A DNA stretch of 64,000 bases. It comes from Bradyrhizobium sp. S69 (lineage in GTDB: Bacteria; Pseudomonadota; Alphaproteobacteria; Rhizobiales; Xanthobacteraceae). A program made the position numbers and the translations under genes. Position 1 is the first letter of the stretch. Every line of letters begins with the position of its first letter. The notes below the pieces were generated by a model. The model was not told where the DNA came from, ran no database searches, and saw nothing but the letters and a program-made list of their open reading frames with translations. Below are positions 1 through 8,770 of the stretch, in pieces. The stretch is taken from assembly GCF_009766005.1 (NCBI RefSeq), contig NZ_LMUK01000041.1, forward strand, positions 140,544-204,543, written 5' to 3'.

Positions 1-1
1 A

Positions 2-163
2 ATTAATCTGCTGTCCGAGGATCACAGCCAGGCCGGCGGCGGCGGCCGGCATAAACTGGTGCTCGAAGGATATGGATACCGATGGTACCGCGTCGGCGGG
101 CTGAATTATCTCTTGGAGCGCAGTGATATCGATAGTTTTGCAAGCCCTCGAAATCCGGGCTGA
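2..163 (+). CDS. C-terminal end of a probable trehalose-synthase / GH13-type enzyme (partial)
   Basis: An open frame enters from the left edge and ends at TGA 161-163, giving the last 53 residues of a protein. The stretch LEGYGYRWYRVGGLNYLL resembles the tail of rhizobial maltose glucosyltransferase (TreS) or alpha-amylase family enzymes, which end with an aromatic-rich beta strand. The assignment rests only on that short tail. Other alpha-glucan enzymes (GH13, GT4) lie at 35-37.7 kb, which fits the theme but is not proof. The catalytic part lies outside the window. Confidence 0.4.
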   Translation: MNLLSEDHSQAGGGGRHKLVLEGYGYRWYRVGGLNYLLERSDIDSFASPRNPG

Positions 164-227
164 GACCGTCTGGCCGGACTGCCCCCGGACGGCGATTTCG
201 CTCGATTTGCCACTGCGACCAGCTTGC

Positions 228-752
228 CTAGGTCTTTCCCATGTCCTTGTCGGCGACAGCCACGGCGCGCAGCGCGGTCGGCTTATTCGCTTTCAGATTG
301 GGGGCATCCACGACCAGGCTGTCAAACTCCATCTCGGCGGCAGCCTTGATAATGGGCTCTTTTGGCGCGCCCTCGGCAGGCGCGTACCACGGCGCTTTCT
401 CAATCGCCCCTTTTTCAAGGGCTTGCGCCATCAGTTGTCCGATTTCTTGTCCGCTCAGCGGGACGAGCGAGCCGTCCTCGTTCTTGTAGAGTTGGGGACA
501 AAAATATAACGCGTGTATCCGTGGATCATATCCGTCTACGACGAGGAAATGCTGCGCTTTGCCGAATATTTTACGCTTCGTTACAAGCCTTCTTTCCTGC
601 GTCGTGAGTGCGACCCTCAGACGCTCGCGCTCATAGCCGACGATCGTGGCCGCACAGAACAAGCCAATCCCTCGTGTTGGCGTTGTCTGAGTGGATCGGG
701 ACGAGAGTGCCTCGCGGTTTGACAAAGATACCCATGCGCCGAAGCCTACCAA
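228..752 (-). CDS. hypothetical protein
   Basis: A 174-codon frame with no recognised family. From about residue 60 the translation looks like a real soluble protein (for example DGYDPRIHALYFCPQLY, then a charged segment ending KDMGKT). The first 55 residues are Ser/Thr/Arg-rich and may be upstream non-coding sequence read through, so the ATG at 752 is uncertain. No membrane segment or signal peptide is visible. It is convergent with the partial gene at the window edge. Function unknown. Confidence 0.4.
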   Translation of the reverse strand: MVGFGAWVSLSNREALSSRSTQTTPTRGIGLFCAATIVGYERERLRVALTTQERRLVTKRKIFGKAQHFLVVDGYDPRIHALYFCPQLYKNEDGSLVPLSGQEIGQLMAQALEKGAIEKAPWYAPAEGAPKEPIIKAAAEMEFDSLVVDAPNLKANKPTALRAVAVADKDMGKT

Positions 753-1360
753 GTCTGACTATCAGGTCAACCCGATAAGACAATTGCAATAGTCAGTATG
801 TGCCATTCCGGCGCTACATCCGATTTTGGACGTAGGAACCCTTCGACGAAGCGCGGGTTTTAGTTGAAGCCGTTTGGCTTCATCCTGAGGCCCGTTTTTG
901 TCGCCCATGCTGGCGATTGCTCTGGAGTGCGCTCTGTGAACGAGTCTCAATTGCTGGAAGATTCGGTCGCCATCGCCTGGTCTTCCTGCAGAGAAGCGGC
1001 GAACTGGGCGACGGATACGTCGCGGCGCATTTCCTGACGGACAAGGTTGATGCCATGATCCGAACAGGCCGGCGCAATCGGATGTTTCTGGCAAACATGG
1101 CGATCATCAAGTACCGGGAATCGCGACGTAAGGTCGTCCCGATCCCCAAACACGCTTGAACTTCCGAAGCTCCCCGGAAAGTTACTCTTCCGTGATCGCG
1201 TGATGGGAACAAAGGCTCTTCCAGCGACGTTTCCGGCGCGGAACAATTGGAGGATACCGGATGGATCGGACTGCGCGTCGTCTGCAAAACGTGCGGGTGC
1301 CGATGTGCGAGATTCGTTTGTCCATGCACCCCCTGGCAGAATTTGGCTTAGGAAACTGTA
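753..1360. other. stretch without a recognised gene
   Basis: Short frames exist on both strands (a plus frame at 917-1159, minus frames over 880-1329), but none shows a domain, a convincing ribosome binding site or a recognisable family. I could not decide the coding strand. It may hold decayed gene remnants. Confidence 0.3.
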
Positions 1361-1522
1361 ATGGGACGCGTCCCCAGCATTGAGATCGTTCGCCGCGCGT
1401 ACAAGATTTGGGAGGAATCAGGTAAACCTGAGGGCAAAGATCAGGAATTCTACCATCGGGCCGAGCGCGAGCTCGAAGACGAACTGGCCCAGCGGGAAGC
1501 AACGCGGTCAGACAAAGCTTAA
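1361..1522 (+). CDS. DUF2934 family small protein
   Basis: A 53-residue protein starting MGRVPSIEIVRRAYKIWEES, followed by GKPEGKDQEFYHRAERELED. The pattern of an R-A-Y-x-I-W helix, a GxPEGxD turn and a second helix with W/Y-x-x-A-E-x-E-L is that of the DUF2934 family, common and function-unknown in rhizobia. It ends at TAA 1520-1522, about 130 bases before transketolase, and is co-oriented with it. Its small size and acidic C-terminus fit the family. Confidence 0.75.
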   Translation: MGRVPSIEIVRRAYKIWEESGKPEGKDQEFYHRAERELEDELAQREATRSDKA

Positions 1523-1654
1523 ATCTTTCAGGCTTTGTCGTCAGGTGCTGCAATTCCTTGCCCACCGCCGCCCTGCTCGCCGCGCCAAGCGTCTCGCGGT
1601 CGCGAGATAACTTTTGAAATCAGATCAATCCAGCGAAAACAGGAGATGACAATC

Positions 1655-3703
1655 ATGGCCGACGCCGCGCCACCTCCGGCCGTCAAGACGGCCCCCAAGC
1701 CCCGCGACCAGCATCTGCGGGACATGGCTGATTGCATTCGCTTTTTGTCGATGGATGCCGTGCAGCAGGCCAAGAGCGGCCATCCCGGCGCGCCCATGGG
1801 CATGGCCGACATCGCGACCGTCCTTTTCAGGGATTTCATGCAGTTCGACGCTGCCGATCCGCATTGGTTTGACCGCGACCGGTTCGTGCTATCGAACGGC
1901 CACGCCTCGATGCTGCTCTACAGCCTGCTCTATCTCACCGGTGTCAAGGATATGACCCTCGAGGAGTTGAAGCGGTTCCGTCAGATCGACAGCAAAACCG
2001 CCGGCCATCCTGAGTACAAGCACGCGGACGGCATTGAAACGACGACTGGCCCGCTCGGCCAAGGTATCGCCAACTCGGTGGGCTTCGCGCTCGCCGAACG
2101 CATTCTCAACGCCAGGTTCGGCGACGACCTCTGCAAGCATTGGACCTACGTCTTCGTGGGCGATGGCTGCCTGATGGAGGGCATCAGCGAGGAAGCGATT
2201 TCGATGGCGGGCCATTACAAGCTCGGTCACCTTATCGCCTTCTGGGATAACAACTCGATCACGATCGACGGCCCTACCCGTCTTGCGGTCTCCGATCTTG
2301 AGATCGAGCGCTTCCGCGCCTCCGGCTGGCACGTCCAGGAGATCGACGGCCACGACACGGATGCGATCCGCGACGCCATCACCGCCGCCCGCGCCGTGAC
2401 TGACAAGCCGTCGATGATCGCCTGCAAGACCATCATCGGTTTCGGCTTCCCGACCAAGGCCGGCACTCAGAAGGCCCATAGCGATGCTCCAGGCGAGGAC
2501 GAAATCGCCGGCGCACGCAAAACCCTTGGCTGGGATTCGCCGCCATTCGTGATCCCCGAACCGCTGCTGCGCGAGTGGCGCGAGATCGGCGCCAAGGGCC
2601 GAGCCGCTCGCATGGCCTGGGCCGACCGCGTCAAGGCGGCTCCGGCCAAACTGCGCACCGAATTCGAGCGTCGCAACGACGGCAAATTGCCCGCAGATTG
2701 GCAGACCGCGATCGCAGCGGCCCGCGCCGAGTTCATCGCAAGCGGCAAGGAAATGGCGACGCGCTCCGCCAGCGGCGCGGTGCTCGATCATCTCGCCGCG
2801 GCTATTCCGGAATTGATCGGAGGTTCGGCCGACCTCACGCCCTCGAACAACACGAAGGCCAAGGGCATGATCGAGATCAAGCCTGGCGAATACGGCGGCA
2901 CCTACATGCATTACGGCGTGCGTGAGCACGGCATGGCCGCGGCCATGAATGGCATCGCGCTGCACGGCGGCTTGATCCCCTACGGCGGCACTTTCCTGTG
3001 TTTTTCGGACTACTGCCGTCCGTCGATCCGCCTTGCGGCCATGATGCTAGTGCGGACCATCTTTGTCATGACACATGACTCGATCGGCCTCGGCGAGGAT
3101 GGCCCGACCCATCAGCCGGTCGAGCAACTCGCGGCGCTGCGGGCCATACCGCATCTTGCCGTGTATCGTCCCGGCGATCCGGTCGAGACCGCCGAGTGCT
3201 GGGAGGCTATCCTCAATACGCCGCGCCAGGCGGCTCTGCTAGCCCTCTCCCGGCAGCCGATGCCGTTGCTCCGTCGCGAACCCGGTAACGAAAACAAATC
3301 GGCCAAGGGCGGCTACGTGTTCCAGGAAGCCGACGGCGGCGAGCGCAAACTCACCATCCTGAGCACCGGTTCGGAGCTGCATCTTGCGGTGCAAGCGCGC
3401 GAGATGCTCCAGAAGCAAGGCATTCCGACCGCCGTCGTCTCCATGCCATGCCGCTTGCTATTCCAAGAGCAGGACGCCGCCTACAAGAAGGCCGTGCTCG
3501 GCAAGACCCGCGCGCGCGTCGCGGTGGAAGCCGCGGTCGAACTCGGCTGGGAGCGCTACATCGGCCTCGAAGGCCGCTTCGTCGGGATGCACTCCTTCGG
3601 CGCTTCCGGAAAGATCGCCGATGTGTACAAGAAATTCGACATCAACGCCGAAGCGGTCGTTCGCACGGCGCACGAGACGCTGGCGGAGGTCGCTGCACTC
3701 TGA
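1655..3703 (+). CDS. tkt: transketolase
   Basis: Thiamine-diphosphate enzyme of the pentose phosphate / Calvin pathway that moves two-carbon ketol units between sugar phosphates. The frame is 682 codons from ATG 1655, within the normal family length. Visible motifs are the N-terminal HPGAPMGMAD, the ThDP motif GDGCLMEGISEE followed by WDNNSITIDG, the pyrimidine-domain segment YGVREHGMAAAMNG, and the EDGPTHQPVEQ active-site loop. AGGAG at 1641-1645 gives 9-base spacing to ATG 1655, better than the overlapping ATG at 1646. The open frame extends upstream to 1535, but those residues are not transketolase-like. The next gene follows within 60 bases, so co-transcription is possible. Confidence 0.97.
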   Translation: MADAAPPPAVKTAPKPRDQHLRDMADCIRFLSMDAVQQAKSGHPGAPMGMADIATVLFRDFMQFDAADPHWFDRDRFVLSNGHASMLLYSLLYLTGVKDMTLEELKRFRQIDSKTAGHPEYKHADGIETTTGPLGQGIANSVGFALAERILNARFGDDLCKHWTYVFVGDGCLMEGISEEAISMAGHYKLGHLIAFWDNNSITIDGPTRLAVSDLEIERFRASGWHVQEIDGHDTDAIRDAITAARAVTDKPSMIACKTIIGFGFPTKAGTQKAHSDAPGEDEIAGARKTLGWDSPPFVIPEPLLREWREIGAKGRAARMAWADRVKAAPAKLRTEFERRNDGKLPADWQTAIAAARAEFIASGKEMATRSASGAVLDHLAAAIPELIGGSADLTPSNNTKAKGMIEIKPGEYGGTYMHYGVREHGMAAAMNGIALHGGLIPYGGTFLCFSDYCRPSIRLAAMMLVRTIFVMTHDSIGLGEDGPTHQPVEQLAALRAIPHLAVYRPGDPVETAECWEAILNTPRQAALLALSRQPMPLLRREPGNENKSAKGGYVFQEADGGERKLTILSTGSELHLAVQAREMLQKQGIPTAVVSMPCRLLFQEQDAAYKKAVLGKTRARVAVEAAVELGWERYIGLEGRFVGMHSFGASGKIADVYKKFDINAEAVVRTAHETLAEVAAL

Positions 3704-3755
3704 CAAGCTCTATCCCGATGTGCCGCGGTGGGCACCCAAAGGAAGCAGTTCGATC

Positions 3756-4488
3756 TTGTCGCTGCAGGAATCCACAGAGATCACCAGCGAGGACCGAGAT
3801 GCCCTGCGCAGGGCCGTCAAGTCGCTGGAGCATCCCGGCGTCGCCGCGCGCCTCACTAATATCGTCGGGAAACCCGTCGAACTGATCGGGTACGCTCTAC
3901 CATCTTTCGCCCTCCCCGCGGACGCATTCGCAGCTTCTGCATCGGGTGCTTGCGACCGCATCCGGCGCCGCGGGAGGAACGCTCGGGTTGGCGGCACTTC
4001 CAGTCGAACTGCCGGTGTCAACCGTAATCATGCTGCGGTCAATCGCAGACATTGCACGGAGCGAGGGCGAGGACCTCTCCGATCCGGAAGCTGCGCTTTC
4101 CTGCATCGAGGTGTTCGCGTTGGGCGGCCGCGCCGGATCGGCCGACGCCTCGGAGAGCGGTTATTTCGCCGTCCGAAGCATGCTCGCCAAGACCGTGACG
4201 GAGGCCGCGCGCTTTGTCGCCGAACGCGGCGTCATCAAGGAAGGCGCGCCCATCCTTCTGAAGTTCGTCACACAGGTCGCCGCACGATTCGGAGTGGTGG
4301 TCACGCAGAAGGTCGCCGCGCAGGCCTTGCCGGTGGTGGGCGCCCTCGGCGGCGCCGCCGTGAACTACGCGGTCATCGAACACTTTCAGGACGTAGCCCG
4401 GGGCCATTTCACAGTGCGCCGTCTGGAGCGCATCTACGGCAAGGAAAAGATCCGTTCCGAATACGATCTGATCGCTAGCGAACTTTAA
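3756..4488 (+). pseudogene. EcsC family protein, frameshifted
   Basis: Two frames carry the halves of one EcsC-family protein. The first half begins at a probable TTG (3756, preceded by GGAAG) and reads ITSEDRDALRRAVKSLEHPG and LTNIVGKPVELIGYALPSFA. The second half, in the +1 frame from about 3925 to TAA 4488, reads SQLLHRVLATASGAAGG, IADIARSEGEDLSDPEAAL and VVTQKVAAQALPVVGALGG. Relative to the family, roughly the segment joining the two halves is shortened as well as shifted, which suggests a deletion of non-multiple-of-three length near 3905-3930 rather than a single-base error. EcsC-like proteins are membrane-associated; their role is poorly known. Confidence 0.8.
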
Positions 4489-4637
4489 TCGTCGATCATA
4501 CTTTGCCTCAGATCTCGTTCACTCTCCTCACTGGCAGCCTCGCCGAAGCTGACGTGGAACCAAACGAAGCCGGGAACATTGGCACGGCGTGCGCAGACGG
4601 CGATCCGCCCGTCTAAGATGATCCAAGGATGCAGATC

Positions 4638-4886
4638 ATGACTGACGATGCCCCGCCGCCTCCCTTCGTTTACGACGGCCTCGACCCTGTGCTCGAGGAA
4701 AAAACGATAATCGGCGAGCTGACGGACGCCGTGAAGGGGACCGCGCGGCGCATCGGCGATACCATCGATTCTGGCCGTCGACCGGGAATGCCTCTCAGCG
4801 TATTGAGCAATATCGCCCGAGAAGCACCGCTCGGATCGCTCCTGATCGCGTTCTTGCTGGGCGTCGCGGTCGCAAGGCGCCGGTGA
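4638..4886 (+). CDS. small protein with one C-terminal membrane segment
   Basis: An 82-residue protein from ATG 4638 (AAGGA 8 bases upstream; an in-frame ATG at 4629 is less well placed). The N-terminal half is acidic and proline-rich (MTDDAPPPPFVYDGLDPVLE). The C-terminus, APLGSLLIAFLLGVAVARRR, is a single hydrophobic helix followed by Arg residues, so it is probably an inner-membrane anchor. Its stop TGA overlaps the GTG of the MFS gene (GTGA), suggesting translational coupling. No named function. Confidence 0.6.
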   Translation: MTDDAPPPPFVYDGLDPVLEEKTIIGELTDAVKGTARRIGDTIDSGRRPGMPLSVLSNIAREAPLGSLLIAFLLGVAVARRR

Positions 4887-5830
4887 CCGCAGGGACGTCC
4901 ACGCAAGTAGCGACTCAGCAAGACGGGCTACCTACTCCGCAACGATATTGGGCCGCCACCACCATCTGGCTTGCGCTCACACTCTCGGTCCTCGACGGCT
5001 CGATCGCCAACGTCGCGCTTCCGACGATCGCAGCGGACCTCCATGCGCCCGCTGCGGACTCGGTATGGGTGGTCAACGCCTATCAACTCGCCATCGTCGT
5101 CTCGCTCCTTCCGATGGCCGCCGTCGGTGAGATGATCGGCTTTCGCCGCGTGTTCCAGCATGGCATCATCGTTTTCACCCTCGGATCGCTAGGATGCACC
5201 CTTGCGCATTCGCTGCCGACGTTGGCATTCGCCCGGGCCATCCAAGGCTTTGGCGCCGCCGGCATCATGAGCCAGAACGGAGCGTTGGTTCGCTTCACCT
5301 ACCCCTCGAAGATGCTGGGGCGTGGTCTCGGCCTAAACGCACTCGTCGCCTCGGCCGGGGCGGCGCTTGGCCCCACCGTGGCGTCCGGCATCTTGGCGGT
5401 GGCTTCGTGGCAATGGCTTTTCGCCGTCAACGTTCCTATCGGAATCGGGGCGTGTCTTTTGGGCAGGAAATCCCTGCCGGATAATCCGAAGTCCGGCGAA
5501 TTCGATCTCTGGGGCACGTTGTTGAATGCATCGATGTTCGGCTTCGGATTCATCGGCATCGATCTTCTGACCCGCGGCGGCAACATCTGGATCGGGATGG
5601 CGACGTTGGCGATAGGAACGACGGCGGCTGCCGGTCTTTTCTTCCATTCGCGTTCACAGGCGGAGCCAATCGTCCCATTCGATTTATTGAGAAACCCGGT
5701 ATTCAGCCTGTCAGTCGCAACGTCGATCGCTTCATTCGCCGCCCAGATGCTAGCCTTCGTGTCCCTGCCGTTCTTTTTCGAAAGCGCGCTCCATCGCGGT
5801 CAGGTAGAAACCGGTCTAACAGTCTGCTGA
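4883..5830 (+). pseudogene. DHA2-type MFS drug efflux transporter, 3' end lost
   Basis: The first ~312 residues match an EmrB/QacA-type 14-helix major facilitator: TM1 with the motif LTLSVLDGSIANVALPTIA, the motif-A-like loop GEMIGFRRVFQHG, and TM5 with ALGPTVASGILAVASWQWLF (motif C region). The family runs to about 450-500 residues, but here the frame stops at TGA 5830, just after HRGQVETGL, where IS5-related sequence begins. The last three codons are IS-derived. It starts at GTG 4883, overlapping the upstream stop. Probably non-functional as an antiporter because the C-terminal helices are missing. Confidence 0.88.
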
Positions 5831-6300
5831 AAAACCCAGAAACGGAGAGTTTTCTTGTTCTCGCGGGTCGTTGTTGGGCGGCACCCGGTGGAGTTGGATG
5901 TAATTTTCCAGCCTGGTTGGGTGCACCCTGGCGACGGGTGGCTAAGCGGCAAGCAGTTTGGGAATGCGGATCAGGTTATAGGCGATCAGATTGAGCAGGA
6001 AGTCGGCGGCGACGCGAGCGATGCCACGATGTTTGGTCTTGCGCATGGTGCCGTGCTGCTTGCCCCAACCGAAGATGCACTCGACCATCGCCCGGCGTGA
6101 TTGCGACATGCCATAGCCTTGATGCCGGGTGGTTCGTTGGTCGATGGCGCTGTTGCGGGTCTTGCCGGTTTTGGTGACGGCCTGGTTCTGTGTCACATGC
6201 GGCGTCACGCCGATGGCGCGAAGATTGGCGACATGATCGGCGGTATCGTACGCCTTGTCCTCACCGGCCGTGATGCGGCGGCCTGCGGCTTTGCGTCTCG
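5819..6300 (-). mobile_element. IS5-family insertion sequence, 3' remnant
   Basis: One end of the element, with the terminal sequence TCTGCTGAAAAACCC near 5823-5837, lies inside the MFS gene. On the minus strand it carries the last third of an IS5-type transposase. The other end is cut at about 6300, where the frame of an iron permease resumes. The 5' half of the transposase and the second inverted repeat are absent. The genes on both sides are truncated, so a deletion adjacent to the IS probably removed the tail of the MFS gene, the head of the permease and part of the IS. Confidence 0.8.
5942..6289 (-). pseudogene. IS5-family transposase, C-terminal fragment
   Basis: About 115 residues in one frame: RRITAGEDKAYDTADHV, GVTPHVTQNQAVTKTGKTR, YGMSQSRRAMVECIFGWGKQ and GIARVAADFLLNLIAYNLIR. 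This is the end of the IS5/IS1182-type DDE transposase, including the Y-(2)-R-(3)-E-(6)-K-like segment (here SQSRRAMVECIFGWGK). The N-terminal ~150 residues with the first two catalytic Asp are missing, so the fragment is inactive. Confidence 0.85.
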
Positions 6301-6301
6301 A

Positions 6302-6690
6302 CCTCCCAGGCAGCCGGCCGCGCGCTGACATTCATGATAGCCACCGGCATCGTGATTATCTGGTCCATCACCGGCCCTTTGTTTCACTACTCCAATACGT
6401 GGCAGTTGGTGATCAATACCGGCACGACCATCGTGACGTTTCTGATGGTCTTCCTCATCCAGAATTCGCAGAACCGTGACAGCGCGGCCATCCAGGTGAA
6501 ACTGGACGAACTCATCAGGGTGAGTGCGGTCCACAACTCCTTCGTCGGCATCGAACACCTGACCGATCACGAACTCGATGAAATCCGGTCGAATTGCGAG
6601 CGGCGCGCCGAGGCGGAAAAGGTCGCGGACGAGACCGTGAAAAACACCAGGAAAAAGGCGCGGCGCGCCGCAGACCTCGTTACCGAATGA
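6302..6690 (+). pseudogene. low-affinity iron permease family protein, N-terminally truncated
   Basis: The frame reads TSQAAGRALTFMIATGIVII, then SITGPLFHYSNTWQLVINTG and VTFLMVFLIQNSQNRDSAAI, then a coiled C-terminus ending ADLVTE. This is the small two-helix permease family in which W-Q-L-V-I-N-T-G-T-T precedes the second membrane helix. The usual first ~20 residues are replaced by IS sequence. An internal ATG at 6334 would still give a 118-residue protein with most of TM1 and all of TM2, so residual expression cannot be excluded. The C-terminal Lys/Arg/Glu-rich tail is normal for the family. Confidence 0.85.
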
Positions 6691-7084
6691 ATGGCGAGAC
6701 CGATCATACGCACAACGTCCGCCGGCAGGCGGTTTTGAAGAATATCGATTCGATCGAGGGCCACCGGCCTCCACGAGGAGGCCCGCATAGCCGCGCTCCG
6801 GAGGTGCTGAAAAGATTAAGTCGGACATTCCGCAAAATTAAGCGCTTTAGAACGCCGCCCCAAGCGCGACGGCGCATCTCTCCCCTCAATGCGTCGTTTG
6901 CTGCGATGCCACCGCGGCTCGGCTCGGCGGGCCCATTCACCTGAATCCTTGAGGCAAATGGTTCCGATAACGCTGAAAAGATTCCCGCCTGACAAAACGC
7001 AATTAAAACGGAGCAAATCGGCTGCTGGCGCATTTCATTGATGGACTCAAACAACTGTGACAGATGTCAGAAAAGGAGACCGCC
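6691..7084. other. gene-free stretch
   Basis: No frame with a recognisable product or ribosome binding site. Bases 7060-7084 provide the leader and AGGAG site of the next gene. Nothing else was identified. Confidence 0.4.
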
Positions 7085-7270
7085 ATGAGCGTCAAGGGTG
7101 AAATCAAGGAAGGTGCAGGGTTCGTCAAGGAAGAGATGAACGAGCACGGCAAATCTCCCGAGAGCCAACGTAAGGCGCAGGAAGGCCGCGATCTGCGTAA
7201 CGAAGGCAGGGTCGAGGACGGCAAGGCGCCGAAGACGACCAAGCCCGGAACGGGCCATCCCGAGAAGTAA
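7085..7270 (+). CDS. small highly charged hydrophilic protein
   Basis: A 61-residue protein from ATG 7085 (AAAAGGAG 8 bases upstream). It reads MSVKGEIKEGAGFVKEEMNE and ends KTTKPGTGHPEK. It is rich in Lys, Glu and Gly with no hydrophobic core, similar in style to CsbD-like and other stress-associated disordered proteins of rhizobia. An in-frame ATG at 7064 has no ribosome site. A strong intrinsic terminator follows 9 bases after the stop, so this is a monocistronic, probably well expressed gene. Function not known. Confidence 0.75.
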   Translation: MSVKGEIKEGAGFVKEEMNEHGKSPESQRKAQEGRDLRNEGRVEDGKAPKTTKPGTGHPEK

Positions 7271-7278
7271 AATACCGA

Positions 7279-7312
7279 GTCCGCCTCCGCAAAACGGGGG
7301 CGGACTTTTTTT
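7279..7312 (+). terminator. intrinsic terminator
   Basis: Eleven-base GC-rich stem (GTCCGCCTCCG with CGGGGGCGGAC, one mismatch) around a CAAAA loop, then seven T. It terminates the small charged protein gene. Confidence 0.92.
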
Positions 7313-7320
7313 GTGCCATC

Positions 7321-7772
7321 CTATTCCCGCGCGCGACGCAGCCCCGCCTTCAGGCGCTTCTCGTCTTCTCCCCAGGCGGCATTTTCGGACTTTACCCTCT
7401 TCTCAATCGCCTCGATCTCGGCCCGAAGCGCGTCTGCGCGTCTGCGCGTCGATTATGTTGCCGCTCCGCCTCGTCCAGAGCCTTTTGCGCCTTGTCGACG
7501 GCCTTCTGCCTACGTTCGCGCTCCTTCTGTCCGGCCGTTTCCTCCCTTGCTTCCTCTCGCTCGCGCCGCTGCAGCTCCCGCTCGTAAGCCTGAGCGGCCT
7601 TGCGATCCGCCGCCTTGTCGGATCGGACGGACGATTTCTTCGCCCTGGGATTTGGTCGCCTCGAAGCGGGATTCCGCTCCGCCTCGGCCGAGGTCCTTAG
7701 GCAGTTCGGCGTTCTCGCCGAAGGGCCCATCGGATCCAACGGGGCGTTTGAGACGACGCCGGTCTTAGCCAT
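7321..7772 (-). pseudogene. TolA-like coiled-coil protein, frameshifted by an 8-bp tandem duplication
   Basis: Read from ATG 7772, the protein has a short Pro/Ser-rich head, then a long Arg/Glu/Ala helix (KAADRKAAQAYERELQRRER, KAVDKAQKALDEAERQHNRR). At 7431-7450 the unit CGTCTGCG occurs twice plus half a copy. Beyond it, the sensible continuation (ALRAEIEAIEKRVKSEN, KRLKAGLRRARE, stop 7321-7323) is in another frame, while the original frame runs into non-coding-like residues and stops at 7392. Removing one 8-bp unit restores a continuous ~150-residue coiled coil. No signal peptide or membrane segment is seen. Confidence 0.7.
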
Positions 7773-8004
7773 AGTGGCGGCGATGACGTCCGGATCGGCG
7801 GCCTTCTTGGCCGCGCCGTGGTGAAGTAGATTGCTGTCGGCGCCCTATGCTTCTAGCGCGGCCTTCATCGACGGCGCGGCGATTGCCTGCTCGAAGAAGC
7901 CAAGCGAAGTCTGGTAGGCCTTCAACTTCCTTGCCATCGGCCGTATCGCGCCTTCCATCCTGCTTCCGACCCGTCGCGCAGGCAGTTCGCCTCGCATCTA
8001 AGCC

Positions 8005-8185
8005 GTGCAGGGCGGCCGGATCTTCATCGAACTGATCAAACGCGCCGATGCTGTACGAGCACAAGGCGACGCCGGCGGAATACTCAGCCGGGCTCAAGCT
8101 GGCGATCGAGCGCGGCTGGCTGGAACTCGACCGCTCCGGCACCTTCGTGAAGTTCACCTAGGCAGGCGCGGAGCTATTCGCCTGA
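8005..8185 (+). pseudogene. decayed copy of a ~95-residue island protein family (copy 1)
   Basis: The fragments GGRIFIELI, then (shifted frame) PMLYEHKATPAEYSAGLKLA, ERGWLELDRSGTFVKFT, and AGAELFA match the better copy at 29370-29632. There is a frameshift near 8038 and a TAG at 8159-8161 where the other copy has CAG. The 5' third is missing. A third, shorter remnant lies at 31805-31861. Function of the family is unknown; the late WL-x-x-D-R-S-G-T-F-V-K-F-T segment looks like a beta hairpin. Confidence 0.65.
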
Positions 8186-8274
8186 GCGAAGGCTGCTTTC
8201 CTGGCAGGAACGATCGTGAGCTTGCTCTGTTGAATGATCCAAGGGCAGGCAAAGATTGATCAGGGAGTAAACCG

Positions 8275-8565
8275 ATGAAATCGAAATACAAAATGACATC
8301 GCTGGCCGTCGCCATGGTGCTCGGATCTGCCGGCGTCGCCGCAGCGCAAGGTGGAATGACGGACCGCAACGGCAATTCAAATGGCTCGCAGCATGTCGGT
8401 AACGGTTCGCCGGCGCGCGGAACCGTCATACAAGGAACGACCGGCATGGGCGCCGGCCCTGTTCGGTCATCGGAGACTGGCCCGAACGGCTCGCCCAACT
8501 TGCCACCTACAGCCAAGAGCGGGCCTGTAGGTGACCCGTCCAGGGACGCCGGCACTCCCAAATAA
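8275..8565 (+). CDS. small secreted Gly/Ser/Asn-rich protein
   Basis: A 96-residue protein from ATG 8275 (GGGAG upstream). An N-terminal signal peptide is evident: MKSKYKMTSLAVAMVLGSAG then VAAAQ, with a likely cut after AAAQ or VAAA. The mature part is low-complexity and polar, ending PSRDAGTPK. The gene at 34343-34646 has the same plan, including an ending of the form NGSPN-x-PP-x-...-GDPSR-x-x-x-x-PK, so the two are paralogues. Probable periplasmic or secreted peptide of unknown role. Confidence 0.72.
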   Translation: MKSKYKMTSLAVAMVLGSAGVAAAQGGMTDRNGNSNGSQHVGNGSPARGTVIQGTTGMGAGPVRSSETGPNGSPNLPPTAKSGPVGDPSRDAGTPK

Positions 8566-8580
8566 TCGCTTCGATCGGAA

Positions 8581-8619
8581 CGAAAAGGGCCCCGCCGTGC
8601 AAGTCGCGGGGCCTTTTCG
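8581..8619 (+). terminator. intrinsic terminator
   Basis: A hairpin made by CGAAAAGG(G)CCCCGC and GCGGGGCCTTTTCG, with one bulged G and a ~9-base loop, lies 15 bases after the secreted-protein stop. The T tract is short (TTTT), but the AAAA/TTTT-flanked GC stem is typical. Confidence 0.75.
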
Positions 8620-8770
8620 CGTGTGTACCTCTGCGCCGCGCTGGGCCTTGGAAACGGCTGTTTCCCATTAGATTGGAGTAGTTCCATACCCGCGCTGAAA
8701 ATAATCCGCTCGCGCTCCCGGACACTCAGCGGCAAAATTCGGCGATCAATCTTACCCCGCGAGGGCCGCC

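Noticed and set aside
1889-2965. 358-codon minus-strand frame inside tkt
   Set aside because: Antisense shadow of transketolase.
7313-7768. Plus-strand Pro/Arg/Ser-rich frames over 7311-7768
   Set aside because: They are reverse reads of the coiled-coil gene; residue usage is not protein-like.
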